Source of the DNA: Ophioceras dolichostomum
Taxonomy: Eukaryota; Ascomycota; Sordariomycetes; Magnaporthales; Ophioceraceae
NCBI GenBank assembly: GCA_003049485.1
Contig: PYST01000014.1
Coordinates: 62,001 to 126,000, forward strand
Length of the DNA: 64,000 nt
Reading direction: 5' to 3'
Below are positions 52,678 through 64,000 of the stretch, piece after piece; the first letter of the stretch is position 1, and each line of letters opens with the position of its first letter. The notes under the pieces were generated by a model. It searched no databases. It saw only the letters and a list, made by a program, of their open reading frames with translations, and had not been told where the DNA came from. A program made the position numbers and the translations under genes.

Positions 52678-54911
52678 ATGATGGCGCCGCTTCGAGGCCT
52701 CCTGGCGGCGATCCTCGTCTGCCTGGCCCTACCGATAGTGGTCGTTTCTTTCGTTCTCCCGGAAGGCAACTCCACAGACGTCAACGAGCATGACGAACTT
52801 GGAACCTCTTGGACAGGACACGGTCTAGGGGCCCTGCAGCCGTTCGTCCCCGGGACACCGCCCTTCGTGAGGGCCTCGCCGGAGCTAACCCTGCAGCTCT
52901 CCAGGAGAGACTGTCTGCCGAACGGCACGAACTTCTGCTTCAACAATAACAATGTTAACTTCTGTGCCGGCTGCGGCAACTGCTGTTCCGACTCGGCAAA
53001 CCTGTGGTGCTGCAAGTCGGATAGCACCTGCTGCGGGAGCTCTTGCTGTGCTGCTGGGCAGACCTGCAATAATGGCCGATGCTATGGCAATCTGTTAGTT
53101 CCCCGTTATCCTCATCCCAAGACCGTACGAAATATCGCGAGTCCCTTTCCTTCCATGGCTCTTCAGATCTCCGCTAATATCATCCGGACCCCCCCTTACA
53201 GCGTGACTGCTACAGTCCTCAACACATTCACGACAACGGTCACTCGATTTTCGACGAAGGTCGATTCGGTAGTGGAGGCAGTAATACAGACCTCGTACAT
53301 CAACTCCATAGTCGAGGTCACGCTCTCCAATCTAGCCACCCAGACAGACGTTACGGTAGTGACAGCCACTGCAGTCGCCAAGCGATCGCCACCATCGCCA
53401 GTGGTCCGGGCCAGGTCCGAAGAGGAAATTCGCGATGAAGGGGGCAAAAAGGGCCTTATGGGGTTGCTGCGCTTTATGGCGCCCCGTGCCGTCAATTTCT
53501 TAGGCAGGCCGGGTTCGGACCTGCATGCACCAGTGGCCAAGAGACAAGAAACAAGACCGGCTTCTGTGGCCGCAGTCTCGACGACGACGGCCACTAGCGT
53601 CGTGACGGAAGTGAAAGAAATCACGAGTGTGCTGGTGACGACTTTTACGGGCTTTACCACCCAGGTGGTGTTCTCTACCCTCTACCAGACACACACCAAG
53701 TACGTCTTGCATTTGCTTCGATCTTATATGGTGGTGGATGGACTACCTCTTTTTCTGACAGGTACTGGCACGCTCGTGTCAACCACTCACCCAGCGTCCT
53801 CAACGCCCAAACGACCGTCCGCGTAACCTCCACAACGACGTTCACCTCCCGGCCCCCCGTCACCCTCACCTCAACCTACATCGCATCCGACGCCGCCCAG
53901 TCATCCGGCACGCCCGCCGACACCGCCGCGCCCACGGCCACCACCACGACCGTCGCCGCGGCGGCCGGCCCCTCATCGCCCTCGCTCTCCACGCCGACCA
54001 TCATCGGCATCGCGGTGGGGTCGGCCGCCTTCGCCGCGCTCGCCGCCGCGGCCATCTACGGCTGGTTCGCGTGGCAGCGCAAGCGCGCCAGGCGCGCCCA
54101 GGAGTACGAGGACGCCTACTACGGCCTCAGCAGGGACAGCGCCACGTACGGCGGCGGCGGCAGCGGCGGATACGGATACGGCACCTCGGCCGTCGGCGAG
54201 GTCCGACAGCCCCGCATCCCCAGCCTCCTCGGCGGCGGCGGCCTTTCTCCCCAGAACAACAACAACGGCTTCATGTCACCCGGCGGCCTAGCTGCGGCGA
54301 ACGGTGGTGGCGGGGTGGCGTATCATAATCGCTCCAGCTCCGGCTTCACCGGCTCCACGGCCGTGGGCGGTATTGGTGTCGGTGGCGGGCCTGGCGGTGG
54401 CGTCATCAAAGACGTCCGAGTCTCGCAGGGCCCGAACGGCAGCTTGGTGTACAACGTCGTCGAGCTGGCGGAGACGGGCCCCGTCGAGGTGTCCGCCGAC
54501 GCGGCCGTCCAGCCCTTGCGCTACGAGGCCGACGGCGTGCGCGCGCCGCCGTCGCCCGCCGAGGTGCCCGGCAGCAGCGCGCCGTTCTTCCCCGCCGGCG
54601 GCGCTCCTCCTGAGGGTGGTGGTATGGGTGGTGGTGGTGGTGGTATGGGCATGGGCATGGGTGGTATGGGAGGAGGTATGATGATGGGCCAGCAGCCGCT
54701 GCACCAGCAAGCCGATGGTGGCGGCAGCGGCATGTTCTACGCGGCCGAGCCGCCCAGCCCGACGTCGAGTCCGCCGTCCAGCACGCCGTCGACGTATCGC
54801 GTGTCGCAGCAGCAGCAGCAGCAGCAGCCACTGCAATACCAACACCAGCAGCAGCCACAGCAACACCGCCAGCAGCAGCAGGGGCAGGGCCTATTCTGGA
54901 CGGACTACTGA
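52678..54911 (+). CDS. Cysteine-rich single-pass surface protein (687 residues)
   Basis: Exons 52678..53093, 53202..53699 and 53762..54911. Intron 1 (GTTAGT...CAG) is 108 nt with no in-frame stop, so retention would insert 36 residues. The start has ATGATG; a signal peptide or anchor (LLAAILVCLALPIVVVSFVL) follows. Residues 79-135 carry 14 cysteines with four CC pairs (NCC, WCC, TCC, SCC), resembling small disulfide-rich modules. A Ser/Thr/Val-rich ectodomain follows. The membrane segment TPTIIGIAVGSAAFAALAAA precedes a basic stop-transfer (WQRKRARRAQ) and a long Gly/Met- and Gln-rich cytosolic tail ending in FWTDY. The plan (Cys module, Ser/Thr stalk, one TM, cytosolic tail) is that of fungal wall-stress sensors, though the Cys module is not a WSC domain. 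Role inferred. Confidence 0.85.
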
Positions 54912-56226
54912 TTCGATTGGCTGATTTGATATTGCCCGCCGCATACTTTTACCCGCCATCATCTTGCTTCTCTTTTTCCAAACCCCGCCCTGCTTTACCG
55001 CTCTACGGTAACCGGCCACCTAGCCAACCTCATATTCCACTTTCGCTTCCACCATCACTTCGCTGGTCTTTCTTCTCCTTTTCAACGTTCCTCCCAAGAT
55101 ACCACTCATTTCTGCTCTACTTCATATACGGCGTTTCTCTGCTAGCATTGGACCTCTTTTAACTTATTCTTATTGTCTATTTTTCTTTTTGTCGTTATCT
55201 GGAATGGGAAACGGGTATGTTAACGAGCCGACGAATCACTTTTATAGCTGGCAGAGCGGATGTGTTATACGGAGCCGTCAGACTGGCAGAGACTTCGGGA
55301 AATAGGGATGGAAAATCTATGGGATTTGGTGATCACAATCATCATCGGACGGGCAACCGGATGCCCCCTTCATGGGATGGGACGCTCAAGTCTCGGAGTA
55401 TCATAAACAAGTAATTTGGATCTTGATTTTGTCCATCTGCTTTGGCCAGTTGCTTGTCCACCCTGTCTGTCACTTGGATTTCCTAGCCTCCAGGCGCTTT
55501 GCACGACACATACGGTAAAGCACCAGGTATGTAACATATTATCACGATACGCACGCATGATTCGCCAGATTCTGTTTGAATATTGCCTCTTTGACAAATG
55601 CAGCTCGATGGGTGGGAGCGATTGTTTCCCAGTCGTAAGGACAAGCGAGACATGGGGACTGGGATGTGGATGGTCTGGTATATCGTACGTAAAGGTGCGT
55701 GACATGACGTGCGAACAGACAAGCAAGAGAAAACCATACGGAACGAAAATGAGGTATATACTGAAGCCCATAAAAACAAACCGATGAGCAGCCGCTGCTT
55801 TCCAATGCCGCCCCCTTTTTGTGCCCCAAGCATATTTTCTTCCCACTCTTCCCACGCTTGAGCAAACATTTACAATGATAATAGTGAGACGACTGCGAAC
55901 AATAGAATGTGGTAGTAGTGTTATTCCAAAAGAAAGTGGCAGTGGTTAAACCAAAGAATTAAAAAAACAAACCGAAAACAAAACAGAAATGCACACGCTA
56001 TGGTTGGTGAAATGGGCATCCCCCATGCGCCGTAGATCCTCAAGGGCCTCGCGTTCAACGTATATGACCAAAGACTGACAGAAATCGATGTAGTCTCCAA
56101 CAAAAGGAAGGCAAATGGCAAGCACGCCGCCAAACTCATGACACATACCCTTTCTCAACATTCAGGAGCAAAGCTACCGACCGGCCGAGATCACCATCAC
56201 ACACAACTCGGTCGGCTACGCCGGGG
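54912..56226. other. Convergent 3' region, surface protein / palF
   Basis: About 1.3 kb of moderate G+C DNA with no supported gene; open frames of up to 161 codons have no family pattern. Confidence 0.55.
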
Positions 56227-59167
56227 TCACCTCACATACCTCGGCAACGGCTCAGCAGGGTGTTGCCTGCCGCTCGATGACGGCCCGACGTGAGGAGACA
56301 ACAGCTGCTGCTCCAACGTTGTCGACGACGACCCTGACGGTGCCGGCGCATCTAGCCCCGCTCCCGCCGTGCCTCCGATGGAGTAGGATCGGTCGTGGTG
56401 GTAACCGTCCTGCTCCTCCGGTATCACGGGCGCGGACGGCGCGAAGTCGTCGTCGTCGTCCGGGTTCGGCGGCGCCGTGGCCGGGGCCGATGCAGAGGCA
56501 GAAGCAGAGGCAGGATAGGCAGAGGTAGAGGCAGAGGCGGAGGCAGAGGCACCTATAGGTGGGGCCGATGCGCTGGCGGCACCACTATCGAAGGCGGCGT
56601 CGTCGTCGGGGAAATCTGGCGGGGCGCTCGCCTCAGCGAGGAGGCGGCGGCGCTCGCGCTCCAGCTTGTCCTCCCCCGGCGGCGGGGGCGACGTGGTGTG
56701 GGCACCCCATGGTGGTGGTGCTTCGACGTCGTCTAGCGATGGGGCGGTCGCCATCGCCTCTTGCGTCGTCGCCGGTGCTAGGGGATGGGGAGGAGGAGGC
56801 CGAACTGCCGACGATGACGACGGTGATTGCCTCCGTCGTGGTTGAGGCTGCTGGTCTTCGGCGTTGTACAGATCCTCTTCTTCCTCTTCTACCCCTGGCG
56901 GGCCCTGATGCCGGATATTGTGCCCCCCTGACGGCCCTGTAGACGTGGACGCCTCGGCCTGCGGTTGGCTGGGGAGCAGCCTCTGCTCGGCGCGTCGGAT
57001 GCGCTCCTTCTCCGAGAGGCCCGACTCGTCCGATATTTCTGGTGGTGGGGGTACATATACTGGGGCGAGTTCTGGAGGGGCTTCGTGGGAGGTGTAGTAT
57101 GGGCTTGGCGGGTACTCGTCGTGTATGAAAGGGGGGTAATGCGCATCGTACTCTGCATTGTCGTAGCCTTCGTCGACAAAGTCGGTTCGGTGACGTCGCT
57201 TCTCGTCCTGGAAGTGCACCGTTGCTGTTGTCGGAGGTGGTAGTGGCTGCTGCTGTGGCTGTTGTTGTTGGTGGTGGTGATGATGATGGTGTGCTGAAGT
57301 GCCCTCGTCTGCCGGGTTCGGTCGTAATGGGGCCCTGGTCCGCTGTCGACTCGAGTCTAAAGTGCCTACTGGAACCTCAAACACCACTGCGATGACACCC
57401 TTCTGGCGCCTCAGCTGGTCCGTGTCAATGATTGCGCCGCCCCAGGTCGCTAATATGCTCGAGCTGTTCTCGTAGGGATTGCGTGTGAACGTAGTAGCAC
57501 TGGTCGCCCCGGATAGCGTCCCGGGTTGGGTGGTGCCCGACTGCAACTGGCTTGCTAGTTTACCGCCCAGGTCGACTATGACCTCCAGCTGATATTTGAA
57601 GCTGATCAGCTCCCCTGGCACGCCTTTGATCGTGGGAAAAACGTCCTCCGGTAGCCGGACAGAGATGGTGACGCTGGCGTCGAGGGTGACCGGATCGATG
57701 ATCAGGGGGCCAAATGCCTGGGACAGGTCCTTCCGGAATACGCTGCACGAGCCTGCCGAGGATAGAGAGAGACCACTAAGACCAGTCTTGGATCTGGGGA
57801 AGTACTCCTCCTTCTCCAGCCGGCGCATCTCCTCCTTCGACAGCAAGTCGGTGAAGAGGTGTATTGGAGGGGCTGAATCGATGCGCCCTTGGCGGTACAA
57901 CGTTGCGATGACGCCATGCACGCTCTTTATCCTCTTGATATGATGCACGGATACCTTGACGGGCACCAAGTCTCCAGGAAGACAACCGCCCTTCAACATC
58001 TCGACGGTGGCCGTGATGGTCTTCTCCTCTGCCGTGGGTGTCCTGGTCCCGGCCTGCGATGCCGAGGACGAACTTCCCGCGGCATCGCTGATCCTGTTGC
58101 CCGCACCCCCGCCGGTACTGCCGCTGAAGGCGCTCTCGGCACTGAACTCGCTCACGACGTCGGGGAATTCGGAGCGGGTCGGACTTCGGGGGTTGTGATG
58201 CAGCGCATGTTCGTGGCCAGCGTCGTCCGTCGCCGCAACCGAACCCTCCGTCACGCTCTCCCCTGGCCTGGACGAATCAAGTTCGGAGAGTGCCGAGAGC
58301 TCCTGCGCATCAGGTACAGCGGATGTCCGGTCTATAGGTGCAGGGCGCCTCCTCTTTGACCTCCTGGATATTGGCTCGAGCGAGATCGTGCGCGGGCGTT
58401 GTAACGGGAGGGAGCCGATGTCGACCTTTTCCACCAGGTATATCTTACGGTCGCAAGTGGTGACGGGGGATATCGCGGTCGGCCGCGTCAAAGTGGCGGT
58501 GATCATATACGAGATTGTTCCCCGCTCGAACTATAAATGCGCGGCCAGACGTTAGGAAGTGGGCTGAGGAACACTCTGTTTTGTGGGATCACGGGGAGCG
58601 AGCACGGGAGTGGAGGACGGTCAATGACCCGGCTAAGGCCAGCCTAGGACAAAGCGAAAAACAAAAAAGGCAAATACAAGAAGCACGTACATCTATACTG
58701 CTGGGCAAACCCTTGGACGGAAACACGAGATCGAAGTTGAACTCGTACCGGCCAGCCTCAAGCTTGCCGTCAGCGCTGAGGACCTGCTCGTCCTGGAATA
58801 GCGACGCGTGGCCATTGCCAAAGTACCGGACGCGGCCGGCGGTGGTCCCGCTCGAGGGCGCCTGGGTTGGGTTGATGGGCAGCGCGTCATGAGAAGCGGC
58901 GGGCCCCTTGTGGACCTTGACGAAGCCGTGGAGCGTGACGGTCAGGTGGGTGATGCGGATGGGTTTGACCACGATCAGCACGACGGCGCCGGCAACATGG
59001 TCGCCCGCGGAGTACTTGCGGTGTGGCTCGGCCGGCCGGATGTGGAAGTCGGCGAGGTTGCGCGTCCGTGAGCGCGAGAGGAACGAAAGGCGTGAGAAAA
59101 ACGAGCGACTTGAGGGGGCTTCTTCCGGCGACGTGGTGGTGGCTGTGGTGGCAGAGTTGCCGCCCAT
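56227..59167 (-). CDS. palF: pH-response arrestin PalF/Rim8
   Basis: Exons 59167..58691 and 58530..56227 (intron 58690..58531, GTACGT...TAG) encode 926 residues. The arrestin N domain (residues about 35-180) reads TRNLADFHIRPAEPHRKYSA, ITHLTVTLHGFVKVHKG, ASLFQDEQVLSADGKLEAGR and GLPSSIDFERGTISYMITAT; the last block spans the junction and fixes it. The arrestin C domain (about 290-450) includes GCLPGDLVPVKVSVHHIKRI. The remaining 450 residues are disordered, rich in Pro, Ser, Ala and Asp, with a run of alternating Ser-Ala. PalF binds the 7-TM sensor PalH and recruits ESCRT components at alkaline pH, leading to PacC activation. Five PacC-type hexamers lie 0.85-1.27 kb upstream. Confidence 0.92.
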
Positions 59168-62100
59168 CTATGCTGAACGGTAGGTCTGGCCGGCGGTGGT
59201 GCCCAGGTTGAAGGGAACAAGGAGGAGGTGGAGGAGGCGGAGGAAGAGTTGCGGTTGTTCTTGTGGCACTCGACAGGCACGCGTTCGAATGCTGCAGGTG
59301 CAGGCGGCCGAAACGAATGGCCGGTAGGCAGGATCCGGGCTTCAATGGTGGGAGATGAGGCACTCGTACCCGTCGCCAGTTCTCCTCGTGCACCATGTGC
59401 GATTCGATATCGGTCGATCAGCAGCCACAGGCTTCTCGGGCCCACAAAGTGGACAGTGGCCAGAGATGACAGCGAGTAGTGAAAGGCAGAAATACGGAGG
59501 GGGGGTTCGGCGCTGTCCCCAGAACTGGCGGAGCGGGGTGGTGAGGTGGTGAACGATGATGGGGAAGGTTGGAAGTTGTCAAGGTGAAAGACGGCAGAAG
59601 GCGAGGCTGAAGTTGGACAGGAGACCCGGCGCGGGCAACGTGCAGCGGAAGCGATGGTGGCAGAGCAGCAGCAGCAAGCCGACCGGGGACGTCGCGTTTC
59701 GAAAGGGCGAGAGTCGAGTCGAGTCCAGCCGAATCGAGTCGCACCAGCCTGCCGAGGCAATTTGGCCAGACACGATGCCGACGACGACAGAAGCTCAGCC
59801 GCGCTCTTCGGCCAGCGAGAAGCTAGATGCCAGCAAGGGCAAGAAACCAGTAAAAGGAGAGCGATTGCGTGAGTGGCTTGTCGGCTATGGTCCCTTACGG
59901 TGCCATGCAGTCCCGACGCCGACGCCCGTCGAAAGCCACAGCGAATGGAGGCCCGGAATGGAGGCCGATGATTGACTGCGAGGGATCGTGGATCGTGGGA
60001 GCAACGGGCTGGGCTGTTCGCTTGGCTTTTGCTGGGCGGCCTGGGGCGCGCAACAGTGATACAAAAAAATATACAGGGTACAATCCACCCTCAGCAGGCA
60101 TTCCGCAGCCAGCTAGCAGCTAGCAAGCATGAGTGACGGAGTGGCTTTGGGATGCGTCGCTGCACGCCAAGCCTGAGCAGGAGGGTACAAATGCTTGGCT
60201 CGCCAAGAGGTCTTGTCTTCGGGAACGGGGGTGGGAGGCGGAAAAGTTGGGGGAGGGGAGTGAGAATGAACGGAGGGAAAAGGGAAGAAAAGCTTGGAAT
60301 ATGTGGAGGGGGTCAAAAGGCAAGAAACGGAAACCTCGGGAACATGAGAAGGGCACTGGGATGATGGAGGGAGGAATAAAACACAGGCTGGTCTCATTTG
60401 GGAAGGAAATCGTTGGAAATCGCCCCTCACCCCTGGCTGGTCGTCGTGCTCCTTTTTGCGACCGCGGTTCGTTTTGCCCACCGGACTGACTTTCAAGATG
60501 GAAGGCGACAACCCCTCCCTCCTACGGTGTACTAGAACGTAATAGTCTTCCCTCACAGTCCCTCTGTTTTTTTCTATTCCCGTTACGCGCCGTGCCGACC
60601 TAGCACACTAGTAGCAGTGATGAAAGTGCGCAGGCGAGGGGGACACGTAATACTGCCGACCCCATCCTGCAACTATTGACAAGACAGGCTGCATCCCGCC
60701 GGCACTGTCTCCCAGAGAGAGAGATCCAGTAGATCCATCTTTACCACATTGCACAGCAACCACCAGGCACCACAGTTACCACAACGCAGCTTGACGGATC
60801 CGATGCTACCACCGTCGTCGAATCCTTTTCTGGTCCTCCTGCTCAGGACTTGGGCTTGACAGTTTTGACTGGTTGACTTGACTGGTCTCAGATGATCGAG
60901 CGAGGGGCAGATACGGATACGTGCGAAAGGGTTATTCCCGCGAGTTCTAGAAAGCTTTTCTAGCTAGCGAAGGCTGAAAGAGCGGCGCCGAGCACCCGTG
61001 CTGGAGCGTGCAGTAGTTATTATTAGACTGCACCATTACATACACTGCAGGTTCCGCACAAATGCTCGCGGTATCTCAATCACACCAGGATACCAGATAG
61101 GAGCAATCCAACTGCACTCATGAACTGTGGAACGGATCGGTGTTTCCACCTCCACAGTTGACCGCTCTCCGGGAGGGCGGAGAGATGCGGCCGCGTATGC
61201 AAGAAGACATGTGCCCGCTAGCTAGCGGGACAGCACAGGCACTGACTCGATGTGTTTCGACTACGGCCGGTCTTAGTTCAGAGGCTGAGCACCCAGACTG
61301 GAGACGGAGACGCTCAGGTCGTCCCAAGCCTGCTATCTGTGTGGCTGCCACTGTGAGAGAAACATACCCTGAAACATGCCGACATATCCGAACAGAAACA
61401 AATGTGAAGTGCGGTGAGTGTCCCAAGTCTCCGGCTAGCGCCATGTATAAAATACAACGTAAGGCTATGAGCCCATCAGAAGACAGACCCGACGAAGAGG
61501 TGTGGACAAGAGAGTTCAGGACCCTGCAGGAAAATGTGGCGGAACCAAGCATCGCCGCGCCGCGAAGATTTGCTGGGCCTCTCTGGGTTCTCCCGGTATT
61601 CGTGACGCACACGCCAAAAACTGGTGGCTGCCACCTCCAAGAAGAGCTGCTCTCTGGTGGTGCGATCTCCATAAGGCTGACTTGGCACTGACTTGGCGGT
61701 AGAGGGGCCAAACTTGGTGAGACCTCGTTCGCAGGTGTCCCACAGATCGATCACCGATCTCGCGAAGGGACCTCGAGTCACCAGTTCGGCAGTTCCTGAG
61801 CCAGTCAGCCGGGCATCTATCCGTTCGGATTACATACCTTTATAGGTATCCTCAAAACTCTCACCGTAAAACCAGACCCCAACACCGGCTCCCAAGAAAG
61901 TGTCTGCACGGCAGTTGGCAGGTATGAGATGGCTGAGTGCATCCTGATGTTGGTAGAGCCTTGCTTCGAGCAGCAGCCGCCCGCATGCGCTGGACACATA
62001 CATGCAAAGCAGCACTCCAGAATCCACGTTGGTTGCGCAGAATCGGGCTGGGCACCAAGACCAAGCCAATAACAAAAACAGCTCGCTCTCTTCTCGTGGT

Positions 62101-62685
62101 GCTGCCGAGCCAAACCCCAGCGAATTGCCAAGTCTCTACTGGTGGTGCGAGTGGACCACCACGCGGACATCACATTCGCATTCTAGTCCAGCCAGGAATA
62201 CTATACGAAGCACGCGAGCTCGTCTTGGGTGGGAAGCTGCGGGAAGGAGCAAAGAAAGAGGGGGCAAGCAATAACAAGAAAGGCTTGTTTTGACGACATA
62301 GGCGAGTGCGTTTTTTTGCTATATAATGTGTACGCCATCGCGGGTCCCAATTTACAAAGGCTACCACGTGCCCGGGACCTATCATCCAAACACGGAAGGA
62401 TGTCGCCATGCTATCTTTCATGCTCTGAATACCTCCCCTGAAAGCCAACAAACCAACAGAATGCAAACCTTGAACTCCATGCCCATCCAGACACCACTGC
62501 CAACCCAATGCTGAATAAGAAACGCCGAAAATGATCACCCTCAATCCCAATATGCATTGGCAAAATCCGGACTCGACACTCTAATGCTCGCTGTACAATG
62601 CAGCCCAACAAAGACAAGTCGAAATAAAAGGCAAAAAAAGACAACTCAAAAGGGGACAGACACCCTTCCCTTCCACACAACCTGT
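59168..62685. other. Long non-coding region, palF promoter / CDC6 3' flank
   Basis: About 3.5 kb, the largest gap in the window. Besides the PacC-type hexamers (60021-60437) I recognise nothing coding; open frames of up to 261 codons near 59000-59760 overlap palF or its leader in other frames, and those at 61100-61780 have no family pattern. Confidence 0.55.
60021..60437. promoter_or_regulatory. Cluster of five PacC-type hexamers (GCCARG) upstream of palF
   Basis: CTTGGC 60021..60026, GCCAAG 60166..60171, CTTGGC 60194..60199, GCCAAG 60202..60207 and CCTGGC 60432..60437. The third and fourth form an inverted pair with a two-base spacer. Chance expectation for this degenerate hexamer on both strands is about one per 1 kb. 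Confidence 0.45.
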
Positions 62686-64000
62686 CTAATCCAACGCCTC
62701 GCCACTCAAAATGCTCCTCAGAATATCACACCCCAGGCCCTCGATGCCCTGCTCGATCTCCCTCTCCCCCACGCAGCTCGCGACGCGCCGCTCGTCGCCG
62801 CTCCCGAACACGGCCTTCCGCCCCCGTTTGCTCGGGGTCTGCAGCACGGCGAACGAGCCGTTCCTGCCGTCCACGGCCGTCACCAGCGACAGCGTCTCCA
62901 GGCTGCCGACGACCTCGCGGAACTCGGAGCTCGACAGCGGGTGCAGGAGCGAGTCGCGCTTGCAGAGGAGGCAGTACGCGTCGAAGAGTGTCTTGACCGT
63001 CGGGGCGGTCACGCCGCGGGTGGTGGTGGAAGTTGGTGCGGAGTGGGAGGGGGACTCCGCCGACGACGACGACGACTGCAGCTTGTTGCGGTGAGGCGTC
63101 ATCGGGGGGGTGACGCCCGCACCTACACCGGCACCGGCAGCGGCGGCGGCTAGCGTGGCCTTGTTCCGCTTCTCGATGGCCATCAGCGAGCACAGCGCCG
63201 CCTTCTGCTGGAGGTTCAGGCCCCGCAGACGCTGGCTGGCGCCGTTGCCGAACACGGCCGCCGTGATCTTGTTGAGGTGGCTGATGCTGACCCGCGGTGC
63301 CGTCTCGAGCGTCAGGGCGCGCAGGGAGGCGGCGTACTCGGCTGACGCACTCTTCTTGGGGCTCGCTGTTGATGATGCCTTGGAAGGGGAAGACGCGAGG
63401 TTGGTGTTGTCCCCGAGCGGCCGCTTGGACGGCGTCATCTGGAGCATCTTCTCCCTGGCCTCGCCCCCGAGCTTCTGCTTCGTCTCCGTCTCCACCAGGT
63501 CCACGGCGCGTCGCAGGATCTCGAATGCCTTCCGCAGGTCGCCAGTCTGGCTGGCGACCTTGCGGGAGCACAGCTCGATGGCCGCCGGGTGGAAGAACGG
63601 GAGGAAGTCGGAAGAAGAAGCCGCGAGGCTCTTCAGACGGTTCGTGATGATGGCCTTGATCTGAGGCGCCGTGTAGGGCAGGAAGGGCAGCAGCTCGGGC
63701 TTCAGGTTCCTCGACTTGAGCCGGGGCAGGAAGCGGTCCGTGAGGTCCAGCGCGTTGGCGATGCCCACCAGGACCAGCCGCGACGACTTTTGCATCGACC
63801 ACTCGAAAACGCGGTACAAGCTTTCAGGGTCCAAAGTCAGGATGTGGTCGATCTCGTCCAAGACCACCAGGTAGGTGTCCGAAGAGGCGTTCTTCGTCAA
63901 TTTCTTCGGCACGAAAAGCTTCTGCAGCGTCGACGCGGCGTCGCTGCCGAATATTTCCGATTCGAGTCCCAGCAGCTCCAGCAGGGTGACGTAGAGGTCC
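62686..64000 (-). CDS. CDC6: Replication licensing factor Cdc6/Cdc18, C-terminal part (5' end outside window)
   Basis: 437 residues are visible from the window edge to the stop at 62686, with no intron in this part. AAA+ ATPase features: Walker B in LVVLDEIDHIL, sensor 1 in LVLVGIANALDLTDRFLPRL, and the sensor 2 region in QTGDLRKAFEILRRAVDLVE. The winged-helix domain follows (TVKTLFDAYCLLCKRDSLLH, SEFREVVGSLETLSLV). Walker A lies outside the window. Cdc6 loads the MCM helicase on ORC-bound origins in G1. Between the ATPase and winged-helix parts there are Ser/Pro-rich linkers with SP and TP sites (MTPSKRPLG, ASSPSK, PPMTPHRNK, QTPSKRG), likely CDK targets as in relatives. Confidence 0.93.
   Translation of the reverse strand, partial: DLYVTLLELLGLESEIFGSDAASTLQKLFVPKKLTKNASSDTYLVVLDEIDHILTLDPESLYRVFEWSMQKSSRLVLVGIANALDLTDRFLPRLKSRNLKPELLPFLPYTAPQIKAIITNRLKSLAASSSDFLPFFHPAAIELCSRKVASQTGDLRKAFEILRRAVDLVETETKQKLGGEAREKMLQMTPSKRPLGDNTNLASSPSKASSTASPKKSASAEYAASLRALTLETAPRVSISHLNKITAAVFGNGASQRLRGLNLQQKAALCSLMAIEKRNKATLAAAAAGAGVGAGVTPPMTPHRNKLQSSSSSAESPSHSAPTSTTTRGVTAPTVKTLFDAYCLLCKRDSLLHPLSSSEFREVVGSLETLSLVTAVDGRNGSFAVLQTPSKRGRKAVFGSGDERRVASCVGEREIEQGIEGLGCDILRSILSGEALD

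Noticed and set aside
58975..59760. 261-codon minus-strand frame overlapping the palF start
   Set aside because: It is in a different frame from the clear arrestin exon and reads as Arg/Ser/Pro-rich noise.
61118..61781. Frames of 183-197 codons on both strands in the palF/CDC6 gap
   Set aside because: Mirror-image open frames without motifs; no start context or intron logic that extends them.

Overview
The window reads as chromosomal DNA of a filamentous ascomycete, most likely a Sordariomycete. Genes are G+C-rich with short GT-AG introns (about 60-350 nt) and branch sites of the CTAAC/CTGAC type, and they are spaced by 0.2-3.5 kb of non-coding DNA. The proteins are typical of Pezizomycotina (PalF/Rim8 arrestin, PsuG-PsuK fusion, GPI-anchored surface proteins). 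I see no mobile element, rRNA, tRNA or secondary-metabolite cluster. Twenty-two protein genes are supported, two of them cut by the window edges. Exon coordinates were worked out by hand from splice signals and reading-frame continuity.

Layout. 1-8 kb: 3' end of a Munc13-like C2/MHD gene, inorganic pyrophosphatase with a long in-frame upstream extension, mitoribosomal mL53, and the SNARE Sec20. 8-14 kb: a 1748-residue intronless protein of unknown function. 15.5-18.2 kb: a tandem duplication carrying two paralogous small genes of unknown family, with promoter and 3' flank copied too; the second copy has a C-terminal frameshift. 18-24 kb: UTP18 and a bifunctional pseudouridine-catabolism enzyme. 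24-31 kb: a secreted probably GPI-anchored protein, a membrane-associated SDR and a small secreted cysteine protein. 33-46 kb: FAD phenol-hydroxylase-type monooxygenase, methylmalonate-semialdehyde dehydrogenase, calnexin, methylthioribulose-1-phosphate dehydratase and a GPI-anchored C-x3-C protein. 47-60 kb: a CBR-like SDR, GINS subunit Sld5, a cysteine-rich single-pass surface protein, and PalF/Rim8. 62.7 kb to the end: C-terminal part of Cdc6.

The genes are mostly independent housekeeping loci, not one pathway. Partial functional links: Sld5 and Cdc6 (replication initiation); Sec20 and calnexin (ER). The most unusual items are the duplicated unknown-family pair, the presequence-like extension of the pyrophosphatase, a cluster of PacC-type hexamers upstream of palF, and a strongly over-represented palindrome TAGGTACCTA.
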